A stretch of 64,000 nt of DNA from Camellia lanceoleosa (GCA_025200525.1 CM045767.1:116930021-116994020), one strand, 5' to 3'. Counted from the first letter of the stretch, positions 33,254-44,946 are shown. Numbers and translations are program-made. The notes: a model not told the origin generated them from the sequence alone.

Positions 33254-34291
33254 GTAGGTAGTGGAGGTAGTAAGCATGGTAGCAGCAAAGATGATGATGA
33301 GTTCGGCCAGAGTATTGTTTAAGTGAGTTTTAAAAATGTGAGTACTACTTAGTTTGGAGGAATAATTGATTTTAAAAAGTAATGTATGATTGAAATTTTA
33401 TTCAAAGTGCGGATTTTACTATACATAAGTTGAATATAGATGTATATTTTATAACTATCTAACCACATGTATTTATCTCATGTTGCTTACTATCATTTTT
33501 TTTTTAGGCCACTTTTTAGCGTTTAATCCAATATTAAGTATTACTTAAAAGAATAACAAATAGTTTGGGGGAATAATTGATTTAAAAAGTAATGTGTGAT
33601 TGAGATTTATTCGAAGTGTGGATTTTACTATATAAAAGCTGAATATAGATGTATATTTTATAACTATCTAACCACATGTATTTATCCCATATTACTTACC
33701 ATCAATTTTTTTTTTTGTTTTTAAGTTACTTTTTAGTATTTAATCCAATATTAAAACTCTCAAAGTAGCTTATATTGGTCACGACTTAATAAATTATGAT
33801 ATAATTTAAACATGAAGTTTAAATTTATTATTATAAAATATTTTTACTAATTAACCGATCAATTTTTTAGATTAAGAGTAAGATTAGGGTTAGAATATGA
33901 CCTATAATTTAGGGCCGCTCTATCTTAGATAATTTTTTCATACATAAATATATGTAACTATTCATTTAATAGTTTTAAACATAAATATATGACCTTTTTG
34001 GCTAAGTTCAAAATTTTTTATTAAGTATGGATAAAATATATTCATATTTCTTATTTTTATAATAAAAAATACCTATAAATATCTTTATCAGGTTAATAAA
34101 TAAATATGTTAAACAATTTATAAGTTGGACATAGATCAAGACAATTTTTAATAATTAGTTAAATGTTAAGTTGGCGTAAATATTGAATCAACTAACATTT
34201 TTATGTAAGAGTTATGATATAAGACATTATAATTTTCATGAATGATGAGACAAATTTTTAGGCTTTACAAACATTAAAAAAATTAGTATTT
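33254..34291. other. AT-rich host DNA, with one tandem duplication
   Basis: No gene recognised. It contains a ~211-bp direct duplication (33351-33561 and 33562-33755) and otherwise AT-rich sequence up to the next LTR. Confidence 0.55.
33351..33755. repeat. 211-bp tandem duplication, diverged
   Basis: Copies begin AGTTTGGAGGAATAATTGAT (33351) and AGTTTGGGGGAATAATTGAT (33562), and share AACTATCTAACCACATGTAT. Moderate divergence indicates an old duplication. Confidence 0.8.
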
Positions 34292-35177
34292 TGATCACCA
34301 AAGAGATGACGGTTGTGTTTCCAGAAGATAGACTCTATGCACATTCCAAAAGTGCGGGAAAGGCTATGATCCACTAATATCACCAAGTATTGGGTATATT
34401 AGTGCGGGGGGTAATGTTGGCTACATATTTTGTAAAAGCCAATTACAGTTCGACGCGTGGCAAAGCAAGGGTAGTATGGGAAGACTACTCAAAGTCTTCG
34501 ATCATGATCGTACACGTGGCAGTGAAAATTGGTTCTCACGTGATCTGAGTAGCACAGGATCAATAAAGAGATACAAGATGACGTGGCTTCAATGGTTGCT
34601 CATATTCAAATTCAAATACAAGAGGGAAGTTCAACTGCAAGAAAAGGCGTAGTGGAACTACTTCTAAGGCAGCATGATCAACAATCATGGAGGAGCGGTT
34701 CGACAGTTTGAAGTGCAGTTCGATGGTCATCCTTGAGGAGTATAAATAGCAAAGAGGTCCCCAGAAAAAACCCCAGACTCAGATCATACAAACCAGTCTT
34801 ACTTTACATATTTTATTTTCCAGTTTTTACATTTCCAGTCTTTACCTTTCTTGCACTTTAAATACTTGTTCTGCACTTTGATTCATAGGAGTAGTTTCAA
34901 GTAGATCGTCACTGTAAACCTCTTCGAGGCTGAGTTTGGATCATTGTAAGTGTTCATTTTAATGAAATACTTCCATTGTTCTTCATATTAACTGTTATTT
35001 CTCTTAATTTCTCCTAAGTCAAGCCACCAAGAAAGTCCTCTTCATTGAAATTTGAAAGAACTAAAACACAATCGTCTGATAATTGGTTGGCAATTATAAT
35101 TTCTGTAAGGACTGATTGATCCTTGCTGGCACGCTCGCATTTACAAAAATACCCTTCAAAAAGCCAAAAAGCCAACA
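34292..35177 (+). repeat. 5' LTR, 886 bp including a 123-bp U3 extension
   Basis: The canonical family LTR is 34415-35177 (TGTTGGCT...AGCCAACA, 763 bp). However, identity with the 3' LTR continues upstream to TGATCACC at 34292. The extension corresponds to sequence that in other copies is internal, just before the 3' LTR, including the usual polypurine tract GCGGGGGGTAA. Confidence 0.8.
34741..34749 (+). promoter_or_regulatory. LTR TATA box
   Basis: TATAAATAG in GAGGAGTATAAATAGCAAAG, conserved in the 3' LTR (51406-51414). It lies at a suitable position for Pol II initiation near 34770-34780. Confidence 0.65.
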
Positions 35178-35185
35178 TATATTTT

Positions 35186-35203
35186 TGGCACGCCCGGTGG
35201 GAC
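35186..35203 (+). other. Primer-binding site
   Basis: TGGCACGCCCGGTGGGAC, 8 bp after the LTR end. It matches the site at 10199-10216 except for one base. The tRNA is not assigned. Confidence 0.7.
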
Positions 35204-35211
35204 TTGTTAAA

Positions 35212-37400
35212 ATGGCTAGATGAAGACGACAGGGAGAAAATGAATGCTTGGAAGAAGGCGTAGAAGGAGAGGTAGAAATACCTAATCCAGAGGATAATGT
35301 GGTAACACATCCTGTGGAAACTCCCATGTTATCCGAACCTATGGTCGAACAGACCAGTACTTCGGGACAAGAACCATATGTTCATAATATTGGACAAAAC
35401 CAAAGAATTGGACCATCCATTGTTCCATCTATTCAGCCAACCAATCCATGGGATGGCTTAGTAGATGCTATGGGACAACAATTAATGAACACAATGGAAA
35501 GGTGGGCAACATCCTTTTTGGATCGAATGAATAACCACCAACCAACAAACACAAGACACACAGAGGAAGTTTTAAATGTCCTTCAGCAAAGATTGGCTAG
35601 AGACAAACAGCCTATGCAAGTTAATGGACATTCTAATGGTCAAAATAGTAACCAGAACTATGAAAGATCATCACCTCAATCTTGGTACGAACCCATTTTG
35701 AGGCCTATAGCAGGCCAAAATGCCTCAGTACTTAACAATGAAACCACACAAGTTGGTGGATCTGGCCAAGTACAAGAAACTGGCGTAAGAATGGCTACAA
35801 ATCCCATGTTCGAAGCCATACTTGGCACTAGGGGGTATAATAATCCCTTATTCGAATTTATACCCGGGGGGTTGGAAGGTTGGCCTACAAATGGAAGGGA
35901 CACAACACCTATCCCAGCACCTTTCACAGGTCCTTTCGCAGGACAGGCTCAAAGGGGTTACCCATACCCCCAACAGCAACCTGCACCACAGGGGCAACTA
36001 GTCCCAAATGTACCACCTTATGGACCAAGAGGATTGCAAGCACAAGTTTGTCCACCAAATCCTGTGTTTATCCCTCCAGTAGTGGTTCAACAGGCACAAA
36101 ATATGGTCCCTAGGGACCAAATTGCTGATATTGTTAGGGAGATGTGTGGACCGATGGCTCGGGGGGTCCAGACTCTTGTATACAGAAAACCATACCCAGA
36201 ATGGGTGGATAGGGTACATGAATACCCAAGGGGGTTCAGGATACCAGATTTTACCCTTTCTATGGGACTAGAAATCAGTCAACAATAGAGCATATTGCTA
36301 GGTTTGCTGCTCAATGCGATGAATTTACTAATCATGACTTTATGAAACTAAGATTATTCCCAAATTCTCTAATTGGAAGAGCGTTTGTATGGTACATCAA
36401 CCTTGCACCTGGCTCCATTCAAAATTGGCAACAAATGGAAGAGGCATTTCAGGCCCAATTCTTCCAATCGGAGCCAGAGGTTTCTATGGCAGACTTGGCT
36501 AGATTGAGTCAAAGGCCTGAAGAAAAGGCTACTCAGTTTGTTGCCAGATTTAAAAAGGCTCGAAATAAATGTAGAGTCATCCTGCCAGAATCAGAATTTG
36601 TAAGATTGGCTCAAAACGGCCTAGAGTTCAGGCTTCAAAAGAAGTTTGACTCAACTGAATTCAGAGATTTGGTGGAACTGACCTATAAGGTGTCTAGATA
36701 CAAGGCATTACTAGAGGAGGAACAAGATCGAAATAATGCGTCGTACAAGACATATTATAGAGATCCTAATTATGAGATCGATGCAGCGGAGATTGTGGGC
36801 AAAGAACCTGTAATCTGTGAAGCATTAATTCATAAGGATACAACAATTGACCAGCAGTTTAAAAAGAAAGAATTTCACAGAAAATACTCTTTCGATTTAA
36901 CAAAAGCAGATGACATCTTTGATCATTTGCTTGCGGCCAACTTCCTTAAGTTACCTAAAGGAGTAAAACTGTCATCTCCAGATGAACTTAAGGAAAAAAT
37001 ATATTGTAAATGGCATAACTCTTGGTCTCACTCGACTAAAAACTGCATTGTTTTTCGAGACAGGATCCAAGAGCAAATTCGGAAAAGGAGTTTGAAATTT
37101 CCAGCCAAAACAGAAAAGGTCATGGGGATTGACAGCAACCCGTTTCCAGAAGTTGGAGAGAGCACAGCTAATGTGGTTGTACCAAACTTCCAGAATCTAT
37201 CTCTACAAGAGTTGGAAGAGGTCAATGTGCAGATGCATATTGCCAACCAGACAACTACCAAGAAGGACACCGAAACCCACCACCATTGGACAAGGTTTCT
37301 CACACGGGAACACTCGATGAAGAAGCCGGATAATGATTCCTTGGAAGCGGTTGTAATGCAGAGAATGTGTCCCAAAGTGCATCAAGTTATAAATGGTTGA
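35212..37400 (+). pseudogene. Gag of Tat element 3
   Basis: Starts at ATG 35212 (MAR), but codon 4 is TGA where the related copy at 10224 has CGT. The frame then stays open to 36288. It includes a Gln/Asn/Pro-rich N-terminal half and VDRVHEYPRGFRIPDF. A frameshift near 36255-36270 moves the reading to the frame of 36342-37400. That part contains the retrotransposon gag block FMKLRLFPNSLIGRAFVWY, NWQQMEEAFQAQFF, and LARLSQRPEEKATQFVARF, then a Cys/His-poor C-terminal region (KWHNSWSHSTKNCIVFRD). This structural protein would form the virus-like particle. The copy is non-functional as read. Confidence 0.82.
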
Positions 37401-38090
37401 AGGGCTTCCAATTGATGGAAGCAATACTACAGGATGTTCAGAGACGTCCTAAATCAACCGACGCTTACAACATAAGGCCGTATCTGGCTAGTGATAGGCA
37501 GCGACCACTAGTGGTTAAGCCTGCAATGGACAGAATGCATGCTAAAGGCAAGAGACCCTTACATGAATCCAGGCCACCTAATTATTACAGAATGGAGAGC
37601 GCCATTACGAAGAAGACCGGAGAGGCTTATTTCATGGGATCAAAGCCAGGGATTGGCCCTCTAGACCAACCTCACGAGACGAAAGTGGCTATCTCGTGAT
37701 CGAAGGTCTGAATCAGGCTCAAAACATGAGGTCAGAGCCAAACACTTACCTTCACAGCCAGCTTCGAAGATGGCTTCGAAGGTTGAAAAAAGCAGTGCAA
37801 CATCTGAGTCAATAAGTTCATGGGTACCTGAGGTCCCAGATTGGTTTGTAATGCAGAACAAGCCTAGGGAAGTACCTGTCCAAAGGAATGTTGGAAACCA
37901 AGGCAGGATGGTCAAGCCTCCATTGGTGGCTCCAAACAATTGGGTATTGCTTAAACACCCAAAGACAAAGGAACCAGATATAGTCCCAGTTATTTCAAGG
38001 TCACAGAGGAGGAAAATTCAGCGTAGGTACACCCAGTACCAGCAAGATCTGAAAGAAAGTGGAGAGAGTTCTTCACTGGTAAAGACATAA
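37367..38090 (+). pseudogene. Gag-protease linker region
   Basis: Two open segments (37367-37699 and 37770-38090) in different frames. They encode basic, low-complexity sequence (MHAKGKRPLHESRPPNYYRM; RRKIQRRYTQYQQDL) that continues gag towards protease. A stop near 38088 separates it from the protease ORF. No catalytic motif. The frame changes reflect decay. Confidence 0.6.
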
Positions 38091-38147
38091 GAAAAGAAGA
38101 ACCCAAAGCCAAATCCACAGAACAAACTGGTTGGCAGCAGAGAACAG

Positions 38148-39290
38148 TTGGCCAAGGTTCATTCTGAACTAAAGGCCAGAGAGAAAGCTAGCTTAGCAGG
38201 GTTGGAAAAGGCTCTGATGGAAAGTGATAGCGAGACGGAAGAAGAGATTGGCATAAGCCAAAAGAAGGAAATGGCAGAGGAAGAAATGTTCGAAGCCTTT
38301 ATGGCTGAGCAAACATTTCTGGTTGAAGGACCAGTTGAGAAAGATCCTTCAAAAGAATCAGTTAGCAACGAAGTGCCAGAGTGTAGCATGGAGGATGCTG
38401 CTGAAGTCACTAATCAAGGTAGCCAAGAAAGGAGACAGGCACAGCCAGCCATCCAGTTTGGCTCATTTCCTCCGGTATCAGTCAATATGGTACACATACT
38501 GCCTCACGAGTTCCAGGCTGAAGAGGAGGACCAAGATGACCAAGACATGGATCCTATTCCAGTCTCTAGTGAGGAGTCGCAAGTGAGTATGGTACAGGAT
38601 GAGTCTGAAATGGCTACTCTGATGGAAACTGAATGCGAGGGCGAGGAAGAGGTGAGCATCAACCTCTCATATCCTTTTGAATATCCCTCGAATTCTATGA
38701 CACAACATGTCAAGCCTTTGTATATCAAGGCTTTATTTGATGGGATACAATTGAATCGGGTCCTGATAGATAATGGGGCAGCAGTGAACTTACTACCGAA
38801 ATCTTCTTTGAAGAAACTAGGGAAAAAGAATCCTAGGTTGATCCCAACCAGCACAACCATCGCTGGCTTTGCTGGAGACAAACAAATGGCTCAAGGGATT
38901 TTACCCATTAACTTGAGCGTGGGGACCAGGGACTGCATGACAGCATTCTTCGTAATCGACAGTAATGCTAAATACAATGCTCTCCTTGGGAGAGATTCGA
39001 TCTACACTAACAAATATGTGCCTTCCTCTTTGTATCAGAAAATCATGATGGCCTTAGGCAATGGAGAGACAGAGGAAATAGATACAGATCCTCAACCCTT
39101 CATAGCCTGTGCAGACTTTGCGGAGGCCAAGCTGTATATTGAGGGAGTGACACCACTCAGTATACTAAGGAAAGCTGATGGCTCAGCCGAAGTGACGGCT
39201 GATGAGGAAGTGACACACCTGAAGTACTTAGTCCAAGAGAGTGCTGATGAAAAGATTGTCGTTAAAGATGACAATAATGCCGGGTTGTAG
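38148..39290 (+). CDS. Aspartic protease segment of Tat element 3
   Basis: 380 open codons. N-terminal acidic linker (SDSETEEEIG; EEEDQDDQDMD), then a retropepsin-like domain with the active-site motif VLIDNGAAVNLLP (D-N-G in place of D-S/T-G), then FVIDSNAKYNALLGRDSIY and PSSLYQK, all typical of Tat proteases. It ends with TAG, 90 bp before the solo LTR. After removing that insertion the pol sequence resumes at 41392. This is the longest undamaged element segment upstream of RT, but it is part of a broken polyprotein. Confidence 0.78.
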   Translation: MAKVHSELKAREKASLAGLEKALMESDSETEEEIGISQKKEMAEEEMFEAFMAEQTFLVEGPVEKDPSKESVSNEVPECSMEDAAEVTNQGSQERRQAQPAIQFGSFPPVSVNMVHILPHEFQAEEEDQDDQDMDPIPVSSEESQVSMVQDESEMATLMETECEGEEEVSINLSYPFEYPSNSMTQHVKPLYIKALFDGIQLNRVLIDNGAAVNLLPKSSLKKLGKKNPRLIPTSTTIAGFAGDKQMAQGILPINLSVGTRDCMTAFFVIDSNAKYNALLGRDSIYTNKYVPSSLYQKIMMALGNGETEEIDTDPQPFIACADFAEAKLYIEGVTPLSILRKADGSAEVTADEEVTHLKYLVQESADEKIVVKDDNNAGL

Positions 39291-39377
39291 GCAAAGAGAT
39301 GAAGAACAAGAAGCCAAGTCTTTGGCTCTGATTAAATTCTCAACATTGGATGTAAAAGCTATAGTCCAGAAAGTACA

Positions 39378-40975
39378 TGTCACGACCCAAACCCGCCCCT
39401 AAAAGTTTGGCATCGTAACCGGCCAGTAATCCTAGATTACCACAGGCCTTACTGTACAAAACATAATTAATCGGGGCTCGCGGAAGCGAAAACACATAAC
39501 TATAGTCCAAAGAGCTGTGCATAAATATGAACAAATATTTACATGCCAAAATGTTAATTTACCCACTATCTATACATAACATGTAACAAAATCCATATAC
39601 AAAACATATAGGCACATGCCACAATACATAACAAAACAAGCTCACTATACGGCCTTCCAGGCCTAGCCCAACTCGGGGCGTACAAAACTCTGGTAGGTTC
39701 TCAAAACGGCGGCTCGGTGCAAGACTCCGCCTAGGCTTGACTCCCCGGCTGCTCACCTATAAATACATATATAAAGGGGTGAGCTAAAGCCCAGCAAGTA
39801 ACATTAACGTAAAGGATTAGTGAACGAATTCCACATAACATATCCGTAAAACAAATCATCATAAACATAATCATCTCATAACAGAACATACATAATGGCA
39901 TACTCCATAGAACATAACATAACAGAACGCCTTCCGACTAGAATAATCAGTTCCGGATACTGATTAAACACACACCACAATGAAGTGGCTAACGAGATCT
40001 CGTAAACTGGTCATGGACCCGCATTTTCATGCCGTCCCCCATGACTTGGGACTCTCTATGGATGCCATACTAGATTCGCAAATAGGACATTCGTTCACAG
40101 AAAACATTATCATTTTAGAAAACATAACTTAACGTAACATTTTCAGAACATACTTTATAAAAACATAACTTTACAGAAATGTTACTTACAGTGGTTTTCC
40201 AGAACCGGTTGTACGGTCTTCACGTTTTAACCTGCAAATATCCACAGTATCGCATAATCCTTTAACACATAACATTAACAAATCAAGTCCACGTATGCTC
40301 TTAATGATATGTCAATCTCATAACTTCATTATCATGACTTAATTAAGCCTCAAGAATGCTAAAAATGCAATGAGGACGCCAAAATCATGCATTAAAACAC
40401 TTTTTAAAATCTTCTGAAAACAGGTCTCCGCTCGAGCGGTAAAAACCTCCGCTCGAGCGGACAATACACTATGAGAAAAAAATGCTGGATGTGCGAAATC
40501 TACGCTCGAGCGGCCAAACCTCCGCTCGAGCGGACTGTGAAAATCTGGGTAGAAAAGCCAGTCCATTTCTGCAAAACCGTGGGCTCCATTTTTACCAAAA
40601 CCAACTTCCAATGTCATGAAACAAGGCCCAAAACGCTAGAAAAACAACTTGATTTAAGCTTTAAAACCAAACCCACATGAATTACATAAATGATCAAACT
40701 TGAATTAAATTGGAAAACCATAGACATGCTCATAAAATCTACATTTCTTCAAATCCATGGAGGTTCTCCCTCAAATATGAAAATCATGCAAGAAACCATG
40801 ATTTTAAAACATAAATGTCATGATAGAATGCCATGGATGCCCAAATCAAACATAATTCTTCCTTTAATCCACTTACTAACCATGAAAACATGGATGATCC
40901 AACTTTACTTCAAGTATTTAGAGAGAAATCCTTACCTTGCTCACTTAATTGAAGACAAGTACCTTGAATCCCCTT

Positions 40976-41011
<36 letters not shown>

Positions 41012-41386
41012 GAATTCTCTCTTCTCTCTCTCTTCCTTAGATATTTTACTTCTTTTATTCTTGAGTCAACATGGTCAACAAATCTTTATCCATAACCATA
41101 TATATCCTATAAATTCAAATTGTGCCATAAGCTTGAGCCAAACAAGGCTTTACGAATCAGACAGAATTCAGTCCTCAATTTATTCCCTCAAATGGTTCTA
41201 AAAATTCCCGGTATCTCGTAGGCGTGTTCAATTTCATTTTCTGAATCCATTACGGTCGTCAATTTCCGATCCGAAGTCGTAAGGTCAACAGATATTTTTC
41301 TAATTCAAACAGATATTCTTCCATTAATTCATCTAAACACATAATTAATTACCGATAATTATGACATGCAGTTCGGGGCCATTACA
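39378..41386. mobile_element. Solo LTR, 2009 bp, inserted between protease and RT
   Basis: Begins TGTCACGACCCAAACCCG and ends GGGGCCATTACA, flanked by the perfect 5-bp duplication GTACA (39373-39377 and 41387-41391). No internal region or second LTR, so it is the product of LTR-LTR recombination of a Ty3/gypsy-type element. It contains CCGCTCGAGCGG palindromes, a CT microsatellite (40979-41009) and, near 39775, GGGGTGAGCTAAAGCCCAG. It splits pol of Tat element 3 and supplies the first few codons of the downstream ORF. Confidence 0.88.
40428..40533. repeat. Four CCGCTCGAGCGG palindromes
   Basis: Perfect 12-bp palindrome CCGCTCGAGCGG at 40428-40439, 40449-40460 and 40522-40533, and a one-base variant (ACGCTCGAGCGG) at 40502-40513, all in the solo LTR. 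Confidence 0.9.
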
Positions 41387-41391
41387 GTACA

Positions 41392-42994
41392 GGAGCAAGA
41401 AAGAGAAGCCATGATAATTGGCTGTAAACAAGAGCAGCAGCAGGTCAGAATTTTGACCCTTTGGAAATACTGTGCATTGTACATTGAGACAAAAGTCCAG
41501 GAGATACAGGAGGAGGATGCCTTATGGACATATTTTGTCTATGAGGAGGAGGGCAAAGATGTTGAACTAAAGAACTTGGGAGCAGAACAAAGCAAGAAGG
41601 TTGCTTCGAAGGTCAAAGAAACCAAGGAAGAAACTTCAATAAGTTCTCAGACACAAGACCCCTTAGAAGAAGTAAATTTAGGGGAATGTTCTATACAACA
41701 GCCCACTTATATAAGTGCTTGCTTGAATATTCTGGATAGAGACCAGTTGTTGGTTGTTCTGAAGAAATACAAAGATTGCTTTGCATGGTCCTATAATGAA
41801 CTACCAGGATTGGATAGGTCATTAGTGGAACATAGGCTCCCTATGAAGCCTAATTTCAAGCCATACAAGCAGAAACCAAAAAGAATGAGTCCAGAAGTAA
41901 TTCAGAAGGTCAAAGAGGAAATTCTTAGACTACTCAAGGCAGGCTTTATTAGGACAGCCAGGTATGTTGAATGGATATCTAATATTGTGCTTGTAGTTAA
42001 GAAGAATGGCAAAATGAGGGTATGCATCGATTTCAAAAACTTAAATCTAGCAACTCCCAAAGATGAGTACCCTATGCCAATAGTGGATCTGCTGGTAGAC
42101 AGTTCGGCAGGGCATCAGATTTTATTAATGATGGATGGGCACTCTGGTTACAACCAAATCTGCATTGCAGAGGAGGATATCCACAAGACAGCATTCAAAT
42201 GCCCTGGGAATATTGGCACCTTCGAATGGGTTAAAATGCCATTTGGTCTGAAGAATGTTGGGGCTACATATCAGAGGGCTATGAACACTATCTTTCATGA
42301 TCTCATTGGAGGGTATCTAGAGTGTTATATTGATGACATTGTAGTGAAATCCCAGTCCATGGAGGAGTATCTGTTTCACTTAGAAGCAGCTTTTGAAAGA
42401 ATGAGAAAGTTCAAGTTGAAACTTAATCCTCTTAAGTGTGCTTTTGGTGTATCATCTGGAAAATTCTTGGGTTATGTAGTGCACAAGAAAGGAATACAGA
42501 TTGATCAGAATAAAGCTAAAGCCATCATTGAAGCCAGGCCTCCATCAAGTAAGAAAGAATTACAAAGGTTCCTTGGGCAGGTTAACTTTCTTCGAAGGTT
42601 CATTTCTAACACTGCAGGGAAAACTAAAGTATTTTCTTCCTTGTTAAGGCTAAAAGATGAAGATGAATTTGTGTGGACAGCAGAGTATCAAATTGCTTTC
42701 GAAGGTATCAAAGCCTCCTTGGCCAACCCTCTAGTGCTGATGCCACCAAAGGGGAACAAGCCCTTGAAGTTGTACATAGCTGCAGCAAAAGATTCATTGG
42801 GAGCTTTTTTGGCCCAAGACAATGAAGAAGGCAAGGAGCAAGCTATTTATTACCTTAGTAGGTTTTTAAATTCTTGTGAATGTAAATATTCAGCTATTGA
42901 AAAGCTGTGTCTTGCTTTGTGTATTTTGCAAATGAAATTAAGATATTATCTTTACCTACAACTCGTCTGTAATTGCAACCACAGATTTGGTTAA
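41392..42994 (+). CDS. Reverse transcriptase and RNase H of Tat element 3
   Basis: The open frame is read from 41366 by way of solo-LTR bases; genuine element sequence starts at 41392. RT motifs (residues from the ATG at 41366): WISNIVLVVKKNGKMRVCID (~203-222), LLMMDGHSGYNQI, TAFKCPGNIGTFEW, MPFGLKNVGATYQRAM and catalytic YIDD at 321-324. The first RNase H follows, with LKLYIAAAKDSLGAFLAQ (the usual Asp replaced by Ala in this block) and YSAIEKLCLAL. The end is a frameshift near 42955. Replicates element RNA into DNA in the particle; this copy is interrupted. Confidence 0.85.
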
Positions 42995-44207
42995 ATACAT
43001 GTTATCTAGGCCTATGTTGAGGGGGAGAATTGGCAAGTGGATACTAGCCTTATCAGAATTTCATCTAGAGTATGTCCCCCAAAGGGCAGTAAAAGGGCAG
43101 GTTTTAGCCAATTTTCTGGCAGACCATCCATCTCAAACAGAGAGCCAAGAGATAATGGAACTTGGTATGGCTAGTGTTGAGCCATGGCAGATATGGTTCG
43201 ATGGGTCGAAAGCCAATGGCTTAATTGGAATTGGTGTTGTAATTAAATCTCCACAAGAGATAGAAACTACACATGGTTTCAGAGTGGATGAAGCCACCTG
43301 TTCTAATAACCAGGCTGAATATGAAGCCTTAATAGTGGGACTAGAAATTCTTATTGGATTACAAGTACATGCAGTTGACATATTTGGAGACTCTCAATTG
43401 GTGGTTAATCAAGTAAAAGGGATTTTCAAGTGTCAAAGCATAAGTATTTTGCCTTACTATGTTGTTGCATTACATCTGCTTTCTCAGTTTCAAATAGCAA
43501 ATGCAACTCATGTTCCAAGATTCTTGAACAATAGAGCTAATGACGTAGCTCAGAAAGCTTCGAACTTCAAGAAAAGGGATAATACCCAAAGGGACATAAA
43601 CCAAACAACATATCAAAGATTAATACAACCTTTGAATAAAAGGAATGTGGTCTTGGAAGTCAATCATAATGACTTACAAGAACAAGATTGGAGGCATCCA
43701 ATAATGCAATACTTAGCTGGTCCATCTTCGAAAGCCAGCAGGAAAATCAAATTACAGTCTATGCGATATATGATATATGGCAATGCTCTCTACAAAAGGG
43801 GGGGAGATGGCTTATTGTTGGAATGTTTAGGCCCAAAAGAAGCATTAACAGCTATGGCTGAGGTTCATGAAGGCATCTGTGGTGCTCATCAGCCTAGTGT
43901 AAAGATGAGATGGATGCTTCGAAGGCATTCCTACTATTGGCCAACTATACTTAAAGACTGCATAGAATATGCAAAGGGTTGCCAAGCATGCCAAAAGCAT
44001 GGCACAATAAGGCATGTGCCCATAACTGAGCTACATGCAGTAGTGAAGCCTTGGCCATTCAGAGGATGGGCCATGGATATGATGGGAAAAATACACACAC
44101 CCTCTTCGAAGTATCATTATTTCATTCTAGTGGCTACTGATTACTTCACTAAGTGGGTCGAAGCCATACAAGGTCAGAGACCAAACAGAGCTCATTGGGT
44201 TCATTAA
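42987..44207 (+). CDS. Second (archaeal-type) RNase H and integrase N-terminus
   Basis: Begins in the tether region (VKYMLSRPMLRGRIGKWILAL). A complete second RNase H follows: IWFDGSKANGLIGIGVV (first Asp), NNQAEYEALIVGLEI (Glu) and VDIFGDSQLVVNQVKG (Asp). It is characteristic of Tat elements. The integrase zinc finger is HEGICGAHQ ... CQACQKHG (H2C2), then the core start WAMDMMGKI (first catalytic Asp) and VATDYFTKWVEAI. A frameshift near 44172 separates it from the next segment. Confidence 0.85.
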   Translation: MVKYMLSRPMLRGRIGKWILALSEFHLEYVPQRAVKGQVLANFLADHPSQTESQEIMELGMASVEPWQIWFDGSKANGLIGIGVVIKSPQEIETTHGFRVDEATCSNNQAEYEALIVGLEILIGLQVHAVDIFGDSQLVVNQVKGIFKCQSISILPYYVVALHLLSQFQIANATHVPRFLNNRANDVAQKASNFKKRDNTQRDINQTTYQRLIQPLNKRNVVLEVNHNDLQEQDWRHPIMQYLAGPSSKASRKIKLQSMRYMIYGNALYKRGGDGLLLECLGPKEALTAMAEVHEGICGAHQPSVKMRWMLRRHSYYWPTILKDCIEYAKGCQACQKHGTIRHVPITELHAVVKPWPFRGWAMDMMGKIHTPSSKYHYFILVATDYFTKWVEAIQGQRPNRAHWVH

Positions 44208-44211
44208 AGAT

Positions 44212-44946
44212 TTGATCCATAGATTTGGCATCCCACAAACCATAACTGTGGATAATGGGACTGTGTTCGATGGGAAAATGGTGAAGTCTTTTGTGGCAGA
44301 GTTTGGAATTAGCCTTGTTAATTCCACACCTTATTATGCACAAGCCAATGGTGAAGCTGAATCATCCAACAAGTCCTTGAAAAAAGGGATACAAAAGGTT
44401 GTGGAAGATAACCCCAGGGATTGGCATAACCTTTTGTTGGATGTTTTATGGGCATACAGAACTTTCCCAAGATCAAGCACAAGAGTCACACCTTATGCTT
44501 TAGTATATGGGCATGATGCAGTTTTACCTGTGGAAATTAATGTTAAATCTTTGAGGGTAAGATACCAAGATCAATTAGATCCTGAGCAATACCATCAAAG
44601 TATGTGCTTAGAGTTAGAAGGCATAGACGAAGCCAGAATTTTGGCATTAAATAGTATTCTTTTCCAAAAGAAGAAAGCAGCCAAGAATTATAACAAGAAA
44701 GTCAAACACATTAGCTTTGATGAAAGTGATTTGGTATGGAAAACAATACTCTCAATAGGAATTAAAAGCCATAAGTTTGGCAAATGGTCACCTAACTGGG
44801 AAGGACCATATCAAATTCATAGAGTTTTGCCTTTTGGAGCATACCATTTGAGAAATCTGAATGGATATGTACATCCCAAAAAGATTAATGGCAGATATTT
44901 GAAGCCTTATTTTCCAACCATTTGGGAAACACAAGGAATAAAATAA
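44212..44946 (+). CDS. Integrase core and C-terminus of Tat element 3
   Basis: 244 open codons with HRFGIPQTITVDNGTVFDG (second catalytic Asp), YYAQANGEAESSNKSLKKGI (catalytic Glu), LWAYRTFPRSSTRVTPYALV and the C-terminal GKWSPNWEGPYQIHRVL block. Inserts the cDNA. It ends at 44946. The antisense PMD gene ends at 45060 on the other strand, so the two transcription units converge within ~115 bp. Confidence 0.85.
   Translation: MIHRFGIPQTITVDNGTVFDGKMVKSFVAEFGISLVNSTPYYAQANGEAESSNKSLKKGIQKVVEDNPRDWHNLLLDVLWAYRTFPRSSTRVTPYALVYGHDAVLPVEINVKSLRVRYQDQLDPEQYHQSMCLELEGIDEARILALNSILFQKKKAAKNYNKKVKHISFDESDLVWKTILSIGIKSHKFGKWSPNWEGPYQIHRVLPFGAYHLRNLNGYVHPKKINGRYLKPYFPTIWETQGIK

Noticed and set aside
34415..34423. 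Treating GGTAA/TAAAT as the target duplication of Tat element 3
   Set aside because: The pentamers do not match, and the identical 123-bp upstream block shows that the duplicated unit starts at 34292. Even there TATTT/TAAAT is only partial, so no TSD is claimed.
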